A DNA stretch of 64,000 nucleotides from NCBI GenBank assembly GCA_034440635.1, contig JAOTON010000385.1, positions 3,587,001-3,651,000 on the forward strand, in the 5' to 3' direction. The notes beneath the pieces are model-generated. The model did no database searches, was not told the origin of the DNA, and worked only from the letters and a program-made list of their open reading frames with translations. Origin of the DNA: Lepas anatifera (taxonomy: Eukaryota; Arthropoda; Thecostraca; Lepadidae). This document shows positions 1 through 12,505 of the stretch, piece by piece. Within the stretch, counting starts at the first letter, position 1. Each line of letters starts with the position of its first letter. The translations under genes and the position numbers were made by a program.

Positions 1-2376
1 ACCCCACACACCACCGTTCAGTCCCGCGTTCACTTCACAATAGTAGGACCTCGTAGCAAAACACGACCAGCAAAGTCATGGGGTCGTTTAGTTGAAAGCT
101 TTCAGCTGCTTTGGAAAATATCTAGCCATTGACTTTACAGTTTCAGGTTTTTTCGTGGGACCGGGCAAGCACAGCTATCGGGAAGCAATACAAGCTAAGG
201 TACAGCTCCAGACGTCACAATACGCAACACGGCGCTATACAGCCAAAGTAAGCGCAAAAAATAGATGTATTTGAAACGAGAGATGCACAGTCGATGGAAC
301 TCAGAATGATGAATAACATTTTTTGCGTCAAATTCTTTCCCACCCAAATATATTTTTCATCCCTAACGCTCGAGGAAGATTAGCTGACAACGATCCATTC
401 CCTGTACTACGTAGGCCTAGCACAGCGTTGAAAACTTCAGCCAAGACAAGTGGGACGAGGGAACGGCATTGCCAATGAAACCTAAGTTTTTCCTTGATAG
501 AATATTAGTCCTGTGGACTCATTGCCCTGTTACGCTCAGGCTCACGATGCAGTTCTAAACACTTTGCTTCGCCAACTTGGCTGTAAAAAGACACTTTTAA
601 GTGGGAGGCATGCATCCTTAAGCGTCACTCGCTTTCCACGTCCAAGAGACAGAGCTATTCTTATGGCTGCTGCAAACGAATCGAAATGCCGACGCATCAG
701 GCTTTTCAATAAGCCAGGCTGATAAATTGGAAAGCACAAATTTGAAACCTAGCGAACCCATTTATATCATAATAGTCAGCAAATAGATATTTTGTTCAAT
801 AATTTGGCTTCTTGTCAATGACATGTTTTAAGTTAGGAATATCCCAAAGCATATGACAAACGCAGGCTAATATGCAGTTTTTCTTCTCACCGTTATCTAT
901 TCAATGAACGAGAATGACCAAAAGGAGGTTGCAGGGAGAATAACTCCAGATGTACATACATACATAACAATCATACAGCTATTCTTGACAGTCGTTTTTC
1001 CCGTTTCCCATTGGCAAAGCATGTAAAATTGCGTGATGCCTTCTCATTTACAAAAAGCCTAATAACAAACTGCGCGACCAGTACTCGGGGTGCATATCTA
1101 ACGATCTAAATGCTGATGCATATCAAAATAATCGAGATAATCGAAATAATCAATGCGTATCTAATAACTGTGTTGGCTCGAATCCGCGACAATCTCCACA
1201 ACATACGGTGAAAACATTACTGATGCTTGAGTTCATTGGCTTAGCACGTGGGAACCTTTCCGTGCATAGACAATAATAAGAACCTGAGGAGGTTTTACCC
1301 CCCCCTCTGACAAATTACAGGCTTGTCATAGCTAGCCTTAAAATGACGCCATCAACAACATAACCAGCCTGCAACGATGCTTGGAACTGATTGAAAGATA
1401 AATCCCAGGGCTGAAATCTATTTAATTAAGTTTAAAATTAAGCTTATTTCGCAAAACTCTTCAAAAACCCGCTTTCATAGGCCCAAATATACAGTTTGTG
1501 TTTGATGAAATTATGATATACAATTTTTCACAAAAAACATTATACGACTCCTATGAAGTGTATTGACTAAAAACGCTCCGGGGTTCCGAGTTATGCATAC
1601 CATACACGGAAGACAGATCAGCTGATAGATACCCTGCACCGACTGGTGTGATAATTCCTGAAGTTCTGGGTACCGCATCACCCGGTAGCTGCACTCTACA
1701 AAAGTGTGACAAACTGCTGCCCGATTGCATCAATAGCAATATGGCAATGCTACAAACCATCGACAGTGCAGATCACGATCCCTGGAACCAGCGAGGAGTT
1801 TACGGACAGCACTTGTTCACCAGCACACAGCCCTGCAAATCCCCGTGCGAGTTTTGACAGTTTTGACACTATTGAGCACTCCTTCACGCCATTCTGTCAC
1901 TTTGGGAGGCTTGATATACATTACGCTGCTCAAATCGAGATTGCCGTCACATTTATAAGCATTGAAGTCCGAAGTCCGCAGCTCCGAGTTGTCTCTACCA
2001 GAAGCAGGAAAACGCGTGGCGTGCTCCGTACTAAAGTGAGATTATTTCATAAGCAGTTTAAAATTGGCAATACAGCACAAGGCGACGCGGCCTCCCATAA
2101 TTCATATTCCAGGGAAAGCTATCGTATCTGTCAAAGCAGCAGGAATGGGCTTACCGCGAAATATCAAATTTATGTACAGCCAAGCATGACATATTCTGTC
2201 TCATTTTGCCTGTCACTCCCGATAATAAGGACTGTCTTCACTTATTTGCCTAAGTGGCCCAGAACTCACAGACGCTAACAATGATAACCCCAATGTCAAC
2301 TGGTTCTGTCCAAACCGTCTCATATATGCTTATTTTTTATGCCGGGCACGGGTGTTGTCCACCCTCGTAAAAGCTT
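1..2376. other. Intergenic or intronic DNA, no gene recognised
   Basis: No frame resembles a known protein. The longest open frame (1706-2278, plus strand) has no recognisable motif and its composition looks random. A short pyrimidine/C tract lies near 1300. If the SLC7 exon at 5.2-5.4 kb belongs to a gene running leftward, this stretch would be intron of that gene; this is inference from orientation only. Confidence 0.5.
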
Positions 2377-3269
2377 TTAACACGCGCAGTGCAGAGGGAA
2401 CTGGTGTCAACGCGCCTGAGGCCTCGAAAACCAAGAGCAAACACCCGTTGGAGGGGAGGGGGTGGCGGTGATGGTGATCTATCTTATGGCAAGGTTTCAT
2501 TGAACTCAGCCAATATATTCAAGGTCAAACGGGGTCGTAAAACCCCAATCTGGCCCGTGCTGGAGACTTTTAGGGAAATGCTGTGATTATGCGGAAAAGG
2601 TCGGGAATTGGACAAAAACGGATTAACTTTATAGAGGGAAGGACCCACACAATGTTCTCTGAATTTTCTAGGTCAAGGTCATTCAATGTCAATGACCTAT
2701 GACGCATTCCCAATAATGTATGTACAAGATATAATATATGTACAATATACAATACCCCGGCCAATTGGCTCTGTACCAGTCTTTGGACCGGAAGTGAGGG
2801 TTTGACCTTGAAAAAACTATTTGACCATGACCTGTGACCTTGACCTTGCACTGAGTAGCCTTAAATATGAAATCATATCATACGTCAAACTGAATAATAC
2901 CATCTAACCCAAATACTGGGGTCAATTACCTTGAACTTTGACCTTCATGTGGGTTGACCTTCTTGACACATAGCCTGATTATATATATACATATAATATA
3001 TAACGTTATTACATCACAACTCGGTCTACAGTGCAGGCGAACTGGTGCGCCCGCACGATTGCAACGATCTCAATATATGGGTCTGACTTTGGAAGCCCAT
3101 AAGTAAAAATTACTGACCGATTTTCAAAATTCGTTCACCAATCGACACGCTCACGAATCCTCTCAAATGTAGCCGCCGAGCCACATTTCCTGGTGACGAA
3201 CGGTTCTCCCGCCACCTTGGAAAGATAGGTTCGGGGCACCTTAGGACCCCCATCTACTGCGCGTGTTCA
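2377..3269 (+). mobile_element. TTAA-flanked AGGTCA-rich element, family A copy 1
   Basis: Starts at TTAA (2377-2380) followed by CACGCGCAGTG and ends with CTACTGCGCGTG followed by TTCA (3266-3269). The termini are therefore inverted repeats and the target is a TTAA site with one changed base on the right. The interior has many TGACCT/AGGTCA hexamers (about 2670-2960). It aligns by eye along most of its length with 39711-40548, for example the shared CTGTGATTATGCGG and CACTTTGGAAA-like blocks, and in reverse with 63084-63464. No coding capacity is seen. A TTAA target is characteristic of piggyBac-type transposases, so it is inferred to be non-autonomous and piggyBac-mobilised. Confidence 0.7.
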
Positions 3270-3340
3270 ACACTTTTGGTACAAATGTGCTCTCAAGTTG
3301 TTGCTCTCTTTGTCTACCATATAAAACTCGTAATTTTATA

Positions 3341-4949
<1,609 letters not shown>

Positions 4950-5109
4950 CAAAAGCGGATCCAGGGCTTCATTTCTGGGGAGGCTTGGGGGCTCGAGCCT
5001 CCCAACCATTGCCTCGGATCAGCCTCCACCTATGTGTTTATTATAGGCACTCAGACATTCCGGGGGAGGGGGCCTTGAGTCGCTCCTAGCCACTTTGCAT
5101 CCGCCACTG
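4950..5109. mobile_element. Short hAT-like MITE, degraded
   Basis: The left end carries AAAGCGGATCCAGGG and the right end GCATCCGCCACTG (to 5109), the inverted-terminal pattern shared with the better preserved elements at 19152, 30579, 38320 and 38732. Length is about 160 bp. No convincing 8-bp target duplication was found, so this copy is old or its left boundary is misplaced. It sits about 100 bp beyond the SLC7 exon's splice donor, in the presumed intron. Confidence 0.5.
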
Positions 5110-5154
5110 AACTTCACCCAAATCGCAATAAGATTACCTCTACCACGAACAACT

Positions 5155-5196
5155 CCCTCTCTCTCCCTCCCCCTCCCCCTCTCTCTCTCTCTCTCA
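5155..5196. repeat. CT-rich microsatellite
   Basis: CTCTC/CCCTCC tract ending in an uninterrupted CT run. It lies immediately past the SLC7 splice donor on the minus strand, where it reads as GA repeats at the start of the presumed intron. Read-through of it makes an artificial Arg-Glu-rich tail on the open frame. Confidence 0.9.
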
Positions 5197-5206
5197 TTCC
5201 ACTGAC

Positions 5207-5404
5207 CGATCATGGTTCCCACGATTAGAGCAGTCCCAGAGAAGAGTCCCAGCCTTCTCTGGAGGTGCGCAGCGTGACCCGCATCTGGTGTGGGTGTCTC
5301 CAGCAGGTCACGAGCTTCTCCTTTGGGTAGGTCGGACAGCTGGCCGGCGCCACCGTTCTTCTGTACGCTTCCATTGCAATGCTCTCCTGCCGATGACACA
5401 TATT
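5207..5404 (-). CDS. Internal exon of an SLC7-family amino acid transporter (membrane segment 1)
   Basis: The minus-strand frame encodes a ~45-residue hydrophilic N-terminal tail followed by HLQRRLGLFSGTALIVGTMIG. That string matches the start of transmembrane helix 1 in SLC7 light-chain transporters (LAT, y+LAT, b0,+AT types), where an LxRxxGLxSG turn precedes a VGxxIGSGIF core. These proteins exchange amino acids across the plasma membrane, usually paired with an SLC3 heavy chain. The exon breaks inside the Gly codon at a good donor (G|GTCAGT, GT at 5206-5205), just before the expected SGIF. A plausible acceptor AG lies at 5406-5405. An in-frame stop lies just upstream (TAA at 5408-5406) and there is no in-frame ATG, so the initiator is probably in an upstream exon to the right; a single-base error hiding a start is the alternative. 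No other exon of the gene was found. Which SLC7 member it is cannot be decided from one helix. Confidence 0.72.
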
Positions 5405-5812
5405 CTTAGAGAAGTTTCAGCATCTCATGCCTTCATTAGCACTTCCCCACAAGTGTTTTGTGAAATGTTTGAATTGAAAGGACACTGCAGCGGTTAAAGG
5501 CATCACCATGCTTTTTACTCCTGTGTACAGAGGCTGATTCACGGGTGATCGAACTGCAAAGGAAGTGGCATAAACGCGAAATCCAAATTCTTGGTGTTAC
5601 AAAAAACCACAACTGGGGAGCCATTCCTGAGTAAACCGGGGAGGTTAAGATTAAAAAGAGATTGAGTCTGAGGAAACGGGGGGACGCACCCGAGCTCATC
5701 AAAAGAGTAAGTAGTCAGACGCAAAACTGGTACAGCCAGGTCTAGCGTCGTTTAAACTTTGGGTTACCAGATTCAAAGAAGGTGCAACGAAGATGCGACG
5801 AAAAATTCAGCC
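5405..5812. other. No recognisable gene
   Basis: Presumed intron or 5' flank of the SLC7-type gene. The opposite-strand frames at 5436-5724 have no recognisable features. Confidence 0.35.
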
Positions 5813-7034
5813 TTAACCCTTACTCCGTCGGGGGGGGGTGTTTGAGCCCCACCTCACGTTTTACCAATAATATCAGAAAATAGCGGTGCAGTTTTATGGT
5901 ATTTAGCACACTTTATTCTTAACCCATAGCACAATTTGTCTTCAAATTTCAGGTTTGGATCATCTACGGTCGGATTACCAGCCCTAGGTCCAGTGACCTG
6001 ACCTCCAAAAAACATCAAGTGTCACCAGTAAAAATATGTGCAAGCTGTTGATCTATATTTATGACATAATAGGTCAACCAAGCACAAAAAGGTGTGGTAA
6101 CGGGATCGTTATACTAATCCGCATATATGAAAGTTTCGAAGAGAGCCGTCACCTACACACAACAGGTGAGCGTTTCCCCAGGCCCTGCAACACGCTCCAA
6201 ATAAGGATCTTTAAAAGTTCCATTACTGGGCAAATTAAATATTTGCAGCCGGAGGGCACACAGGCTTTGAGAAAGAAGTTTTGCATTTCCGCAGAGATGT
6301 TTGACTGTCGCTGCTGGCGATCAAATCAAGCCGTCGTTCATTCAAAAAGTAAAATGGAAAAACATAATTTGGATCCCTATAGACTTAAGAGAAATTCTTA
6401 CCTAATTGTTTCACGGTAAATTTATCAATTATGTTCCATCAAAATGTATCGCAATGGTATTTATTTTCGTGGCTGGATTTACTGTGCAATTTTGTAGAGT
6501 TTATGTTTAAGTTGTTAGAGTATAGCGATGAACCATCCAACAAAGCGTAAGCTATTCCTCATTCAACATTATGGTTTGGATATATTTTTTCAACATGGAA
6601 AGATACGAAAAAGAAAAACAGCCTTATAGGTACTCATACCATATGAAAGAACTCTGTTGTTGTTTGGGGTTTTAGGGTGCTTCGACTACATGGATGAAAG
6701 AAATCTGCATAAAGGTTCTGTACCTATCTATAACAATTTCATATAAGACGAGGCTCAGCTTTTTAACCCTCGACCCTAGGTGGGTACCTAGGGTCAGGTT
6801 CGGATCATGACCCCTACATTGGAAATGCATGAGGAAAACGGGAATGGCGCAAAAATGGCTTTATTTCTGTACATACAGCTTAGAATACCTTCCTATTCTC
6901 TGAACTGTAGTATCCTAGGCTCTTTTCCAGGTTCACGTTGCGAGTTTGGAGCTGAGATCTCTGAGTGGTTATCTGGGAGCACTTGAGCAGGTTTCATACC
7001 ATGCGGCTCGGTGGCCCACCGGGGCGGGAGTCAA
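5813..7034. mobile_element. Degraded TTAA-type, AGGTCA-rich element remnants
   Basis: TTAA at 5813-5816 followed by CCCTTACTCCG and a GGGGGGGGGTGTTTGAGCCCC hairpin-like start resembles the end of element B'. The interior has GTGACCTGACCTCC near 5994 as in family B. A second start lies at 6763-6766: TTAA followed by CCCTCGACCCTAGGT, and GACCCTAGGT/ACCTAGGGTC around 6770-6793 form a palindrome. Text near 6805-6840 (GACCCCTACATTGGAAATG then CATGAGGAAAA) parallels the B and C family segment with CATGGGGAAAA. Right boundaries are uncertain; CACCGGGGCGGGAG near 7018 could be one. Confidence 0.4.
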
Positions 7035-7461
7035 TATTTGCGTTCTTCACTTGCGGTCTCGAAACAGGAGCGTCCGCTAAATGATCACAAATACAAGCGT
7101 TTCACTGGTAAGTTAAAATGCGATCAAGAGCGAGTACCTACTTACATGTAGATACCATAAAAAGTCATGACTCTGCAATTTTCCACGTGTATGAATGTGT
7201 GGGATAGCCGGGAACACAACACTAAGTAACATTCAATACTTTTCAGTCCCGACACTTAACACTGATCGAAGCTGAGGCGTGTCATCCCATGTTAAATTCC
7301 CAATTCCAGCCAATGTCTGGACCATGACATTACTGGTTGGTTTCGAGTCCAGCCCTCTGATTGGTTGTCAGTCGTCGTCATGGAAACCGGTCTCCGAGGC
7401 CACCGCTTATTTTCATATTGTGTCTCATTATTTGCACAGAATCACCACGGAATCAAGGCCG

Positions 7462-7918
7462 TTAAAGGGAGCCTGGCACCTTGGTCGAATCCAGGAATTT
7501 AGTGTAATTAAGGGTATTTTTAACCGAAAATTATGAGACATCCATGATCTTTCTGTAAAATTTACTATGAGCTCAATATTTTGATTTTCAAAGTGCTCCT
7601 CTGGGGTGAAAAATAAACCTCTGCCTGTGGATGACGCCATGATCTGGTAAGTACTACCATATTCAATATAGGCTTTCAGAGCTTCAATTGGCTGATTACT
7701 CACCGTGACGTCAGCGCTGTCATGACACCAACAGCTGACAACTGTGGCCGCCTGGCTGGTGTAGATTTGGGGTACGTTTCAGGTAGGTTTTTAGCTTTTC
7801 TCCACGGAAATTTTGAGTTTCAAGACAAAGACAAAGCGAGCCCCGGGTTTTCCGACATGCTTTAGAACTTGGCTATCTCAGTTAAAATCACGTTATAAAG
7901 GTGCGACATTCCCTTTAA
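7462..7918 (+). mobile_element. TTAA-flanked MITE, family L copy 1 (complete)
   Basis: TTAA (7462-7465), then AGGGAGCCTGGCACCTT; at the other end AAGGTGCGACATTCCCT then TTAA (7915-7918). The termini are imperfect inverted repeats and the target is duplicated TTAA, giving a 449-bp element (7466-7914). Partial copies occur at 32265-32670 (reverse) and 43158-43477 (forward) and share blocks such as GCCTGTGGATGA and CTATCTCAGTTAAAATCACG. Non-coding. The TTAA target suggests mobilisation by a piggyBac-type transposase; the family differs from A/B/C in having no GC-rich terminal hairpin and few AGGTCA motifs. Confidence 0.75.
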
Positions 7919-8250
7919 ATAGAGAAGGTAGACTTGTCGGATACCCAAAAATGTCAGTTTGGCTAAGTATCTACTACTGTGACGTAACCACCAATGGGAG
8001 GACTGGAACGTGTCTTCAAACACGGACGACATCCCTCTGCACAGAATGCAGGTAGAGACCCTGTGGGAAGATTTCATATATTTTTGCTTACATTTTTTCG
8101 TTCAATTTATCTCCGTTGAATATTTTAACTTATTTCGTTCGAAAGACTATGTTCGCTTTCAGTGTAGGCTGATTCTGTCCAGTTTTCAATCTCTATTGGG
8201 GAGTGAAAGCATGAGCCAGGGACTGATATAAACATTGTACTAGTACTAGC

Positions 8251-9010
8251 TGGGGCATTCCAGGACAAAACGACCAAAAATATTTCAATTTGATACCACC
8301 ATGTCTAGAAAAAAACTGCAACTTTGTCTCCGGGGTATTTTTGGGCTAGAAACATGCCTGTGAGAATCTTAGCCCCTCCGACCAACGGTGACCGAGTTAT
8401 AGCCCGAGGCATTTTCGGGAGGTCACCTTGTAGACTCATCTTTGAAGCTTCATAACTCAAAAACGCATTGCCTGATGAACAAGTTTTGTATATCATTGAA
8501 CTTTTCTTGAATCATACATCATTTGGAAAAAAAATTAAAATTTTAAAAATTTTGACTTCCAATTCGTTTGACCTTTTATTTGTGGCCTAGCTTGACCTGT
8601 TGGCAGTTGAACTTTACCTTTTTGAAACCTGAAAAATTTTGCTTCATAAATTATCTTTCCATAAATAATTTAAAAAATGCGTACTTGCTATAAATTCCAA
8701 GTTTTTACCACCTAAGGTAGGTATACAGACGGTTTTTTATCACTGCAGTGGCACAGCTTTATGTTTAACACTGCAAACAAAGCGATGGCTTTTGGAATCG
8801 GTTGCTTGCAATGATATTGCATTGTCTTTACAAAATTTTCATCGTGCAAGTCTCAAAGTGTATGAGAATTAACACGCACCCACACGGGGGGGGGGCAACC
8901 GGCCTCTTCAGGTTTCCACAGGTAGTAAAAAAAACATCGCCCAGCGCCACCGTACTTCATCTACCTCTAACTCTACATTTCTGCAGCTTCTAGCAAAATA
9001 ATTTAGGTAA
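8251..9010 (+). repeat. Dispersed repeat H, uninterrupted copy
   Basis: About 760 bp that recurs in reverse orientation at about 11919-12505 plus 15443-15629. Shared blocks include GACCGAGTTATAGCCCGAGG, CTTCATAACTCAAAAACGCA and the CAACCGGCCTCTTC region near 8897. It is probably a transposable element but its termini were not resolved. It is valuable as the empty-site reference for the large inverted-repeat element J, since here the sequence TTGTAGAC (8428-8435) is single and continuous. Confidence 0.7.
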
Positions 9011-9019
9011 ACTGGCAGG

Positions 9020-9190
9020 TAGTAGGTACCGTAAATACCGTAGGTCAGCTGGCAACTGGCTGGTGAGAGGGTGACCAAGGTAGGCAGCCGTCCTTATGCT
9101 TTGTGGGACGTTCAATTTTGGTTCCTCAATTAAGCCTTCATCGTGGGAGTTGCTCGTTTGGGAGGTGGGGTCGGGGTCTCTGTGAAAAGT
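9020..9190 (+). repeat. Dispersed repeat K, copy 1
   Basis: This block (GTCAGCTGGCAACTGGCTGG and GGGAGTTGCTCGTTTGGG) recurs in reverse at about 34862-35022. The second copy lies directly next to a tRNA-like head, so K may be the body or tail of a SINE or a neighbouring element. No coding capacity. Confidence 0.6.
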
Positions 9191-9397
9191 TCCTCGATGA
9201 TTCTAGTGAGAGTTCAAGTCCGAAAACTGGACTGGCAACAACTTGGACTTGATTTATAATAAATAAAAATAGCAGCAATTAAAAGTGATAGAAAAAGATA
9301 CATTGTTTCGAGGGAGACGAGGGCAAAGGAACTTATAAATAACGGGTTATTTAGCCTTGCACCCTTAAACAAAAATTTATGAAGATGTCGCGAATTC

Positions 9398-9761
9398 ATC
9401 AATAATTGAAAGAATTGTTAAGATGTTCCTGGCCTCTCCCTCGAATCCGGAAATGTAAAAACACTGAAGATTATATATTCGGGCGCAGCCCTTCATCAGA
9501 ATCATGGAGTAAATATCAATAATTCTCAGTCCTAGTATAGCCAGACCTCGAATTCAACTGGCAGGTCTTTATATTCGAGGTCTGGCTATACTAGGACTGA
9601 GAATTATTGATATTTACTCCACGATTCTGATGAAGGGCTGTGCGAATATTAATCTTCAGTGTTTTTATTTCCGGATTCGAGGGAGAGGCCAGGGACATCT
9701 TAACAACTCATCATCATGCGCCTCGCCGCAGCACTTCAAAACTTATCAATAATTGAAAGAA
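9398..9761. mobile_element. Fold-back element with degenerate hammerhead-like motifs
   Basis: Two long inverted arms (about 9412-9553 and 9573-9709) with a 19-nt loop between them. Arms read outward contain CTGATGAAGGGCTG. The left arm, on the minus strand (9499-9478), reads CTGATGA, then a GGGC-TGC-GCCC hairpin, then GAA: the order of a hammerhead ribozyme core, although the base after GAA is U rather than the conserved A. The right arm (9627-9648) is more degraded. A 17-bp direct repeat, ATCAATAATTGAAAGAA, lies at 9398-9414 and again at 9745-9761, 35 bp beyond the right arm. Hammerheads of this type are known from Penelope-like retroelement terminal repeats; two such repeats head-to-head would give this structure, but that is inference. 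Confidence 0.75.
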
Positions 9762-11448
9762 GTATAACTTATCCTGTAAGTACCACTAACTCACACAGTT
9801 ACGTCGTTTCCGGAGATGGAAAAATAGTATCGATACAAGGTGACCCAGTGAAACACATCATACGTTTCAGAGGATTCATGCAATGTAAAAAACGTGTCTG
9901 AAAGGCTTTCATTCCCAGGAGGTAATTTCAATCTGCTCATATATGCGAACAAATGTTGTTCTGAAATCATAACGCATTCGACTTGGTCACTTGAACAGGT
10001 CGTCTTACATGATATTTTTAAAAGGTGATTATTTTATAGCCGACACGGATCCCAGTTCAAATACCACTTCAAAAGGCTTTTTATTTGTGTTTTTAATGAT
10101 TAGGGGTGGGAAAATTTGAAACAATATCGAGAGCCGCTACGTGAAAATAAATAGCAAAATGTATCATGTGTTTTAGCCCTCTCACAGGCCGTTCGAACTG
10201 CATTAAACCAAGAAGTAATTCTTGAAATGAAAGAAGAGCACATTCAAAGGATGTTTGTCCACTTTTACTACTGTTTCCACGTTTCATTGGAGGTGTTCGG
10301 GCACCCACAAATAGGTATAATTCCACACTCCTGGTGCCTTGTATTGTCATTGAAGAATAAGGAAATACACTGAGATGACTTCACCTCTGACACTGACTTT
10401 GTACTACACAAACACATTCATTCACCTGCAATGATGACCGTCAGATCACTCGTTACTCAAGCCAAATAATTTATACCAGTATATCTAATGTTTCCTTTGC
10501 ATTGGACATTCACCAGTCTAATTTTGCGATCATTCACGCAGCACCCAGAAAAGAAAGTCTTCTTGCACAGCACGACACTGTTTGATTCAACATAGGTATA
10601 CGAAACCCGAACCTCTCTTCCTTTGTTTGCAGAGATTTCATGAACAGTGATGGATGTCTTATTTACCGCTGGTATTCTATGAAACATTTGATTCATTTTT
10701 CTATAATCACATTGGCGAACAGACTTTGGAGCTGTCTGGTAACATTGTCTATGCTTAATTGTGGAATATGCAAGAACTTAATCATGCTGAAAAATGTATG
10801 CGTAAGAAAAACATGTGTACCTTTGACATCATGTATTTTATCTTTCACTAGACTTTTGAAGCCATCGTGATATGTTGCCGGTTTGGCAGTGCTCTTGATA
10901 TAGTCGCAAGCGCCCTTACTGTGAGACGTAGTGAAAACGCTTAATTCACATAATTGAATTTTGTTTCGATATAAATTTTGCACTGGAATTAAACCTTTGC
11001 ATTGCTTTAAAATCGGTGGCACAATTCGATGTAGTTAATATTTTTGCATTGTGCAGCACAGCTCTCCGTCAGAAGATGTACATTCTTCAGTCATTTCTCT
11101 CGCTTTTATGCTCCAGGCATAAGTTCTGAAGAATAAAACATGAGCCATCGCAGGCCCCGTGATATCACACAGGCTCCGTTGCCTAATTGTTGGTTATCTC
11201 TGCTGTTCTGTAAACCACGAAGAATGAACAGTGCACTGCGAGTGACGGCGCTAAATAGCCCTCTTTAATCTCTACCGACAATGCCACATACAATAGTTTG
11301 GTCGGGTCACCTTTGAGGTATCTCGAGGTCAAAGTATTCCTTACAGGAACATAGTGGAAAGCTAAATTTTGTGGCATAATAGCTGACAGAGCAGAGCTGT
11401 ATACAAATTTTCAGTACCATTGAAATGCTCTTGTCGTGTCCGATCGGA
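9762..11448. other. No recognisable gene
   Basis: Unique-looking AT-rich sequence. Short frames on both strands have no family resemblance and no repeat structure was seen. Confidence 0.4.
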
Positions 11449-11453
11449 TTATA

Positions 11454-11487
<34 letters not shown>
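11449..11487. repeat. (TA)n microsatellite
   Basis: Nearly uninterrupted TA dinucleotides with one TGTA interruption at the left. Confidence 0.95.
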
Positions 11488-11492
<5 letters not shown>

Positions 11493-11789
11493 TTTGTCTA
11501 GTCAAATTTCGGAATCAACCTGAGTTGACCTATATCTGGGCTTAGGTCTGTATGTTAAAAAGAATATTAATCAAACTGCAGTGGAAAGTCAGACGCGGCA
11601 ACGTAAAAATAAAGACTCCATAGCAATTCTCGACAATTTTCAACTCTCGCAAGTTATCAAAACTTACCAATTGCCCCATGCATTTCTTATGGAAAGATCG
11701 TGAACTTGTCCCAGGTTATCGAAATGGAAATCCTGCTACGAACAATTATATTGCCCGGTGACCTAACTATGTGATGTGAATCTAAGTAC

Positions 11790-11861
11790 GATAGGTTAAA
11801 TTTGATCTTACTGATGCACCTCCAAGATAGGTTAAATTTGATCTTACTGATGCACCTCCAA
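11790..11861. repeat. Perfect 36-bp tandem duplication
   Basis: Two identical adjacent units (11790-11825 and 11826-11861), each beginning GATAGGTTAAATTTGATC. Perfect identity suggests a recent event. Confidence 0.95.
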
Positions 11862-11918
11862 AGTTTTTTCGAGGTTAGGTCTCTTGACCTGTGTTGGCGG
11901 TCGGACCTGGTATGACCC

Positions 11919-12505
11919 AAACCTAAAATTTTGCCTGAAGCTGGAAAATTTTGAGTTAGAGGTAGATCAAGTACGGTGGTGCTGGGCGATGATGTTTTTT
12001 TACTACCTGTGGAAACTCGAAGAGGCCGGTTGCCCACCCCCTCGTGTGGGTGCGTGTTATTCTCATAAACTTTGACACTTGAACGATGAAAATTTCATAA
12101 AGACAACGCAATCTCATTGCCAGCAACCGATTCCAAAAGCAATCGCTTTGTTTGCGGTGTTAAACATAAGGCTGTACTACTGCAGTGGTCAAAAACCGTC
12201 TGCATGCCTACCTTAGGCGGTAAAAATTTGGAATTTATAGCAAGAACACATTTTTTAATTTTTTTATCGAAGATAATTTAGGAAAAATATTTTTTGAGGT
12301 GTCAACAATGTAAATTTCAACTGCCAACAGGTCAACCTAGGTTAAAAAAGAAAAGGTCAAACGAATTAAAAGTAAACATGTTTTAAACTTTAAAATTGTT
12401 TTTTTCCAAAATTATGTATGGTTCAAGATGAGTTTAATGATATACAAAACTTGTTAATGAGGCAATACGTTTTTGAGTTATGAAGCATCAAAGATGAGTC
12501 TACAA
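11919..12505 (-). repeat. Dispersed repeat H, second copy, part 1
   Basis: Reverse-orientation match to 8436-9010, for example GAAGAGGCCGGTTGCC and GAGTTATGAAGCATCAAAGA. The copy is cut at 12505 by insertion of element J and resumes after 15442. Confidence 0.7.

Noticed and set aside
9478..9499. Functional hammerhead ribozyme
   Set aside because: The base following GAA is U where the conserved core requires A, and no cleavage-site stem could be completed; called only a degenerate motif.
11449..11487. Telomere- or centromere-type sequence in the simple repeats
   Set aside because: TA microsatellites are ordinary interspersed repeats; no telomeric hexamer or pentamer arrays occur anywhere in the window.
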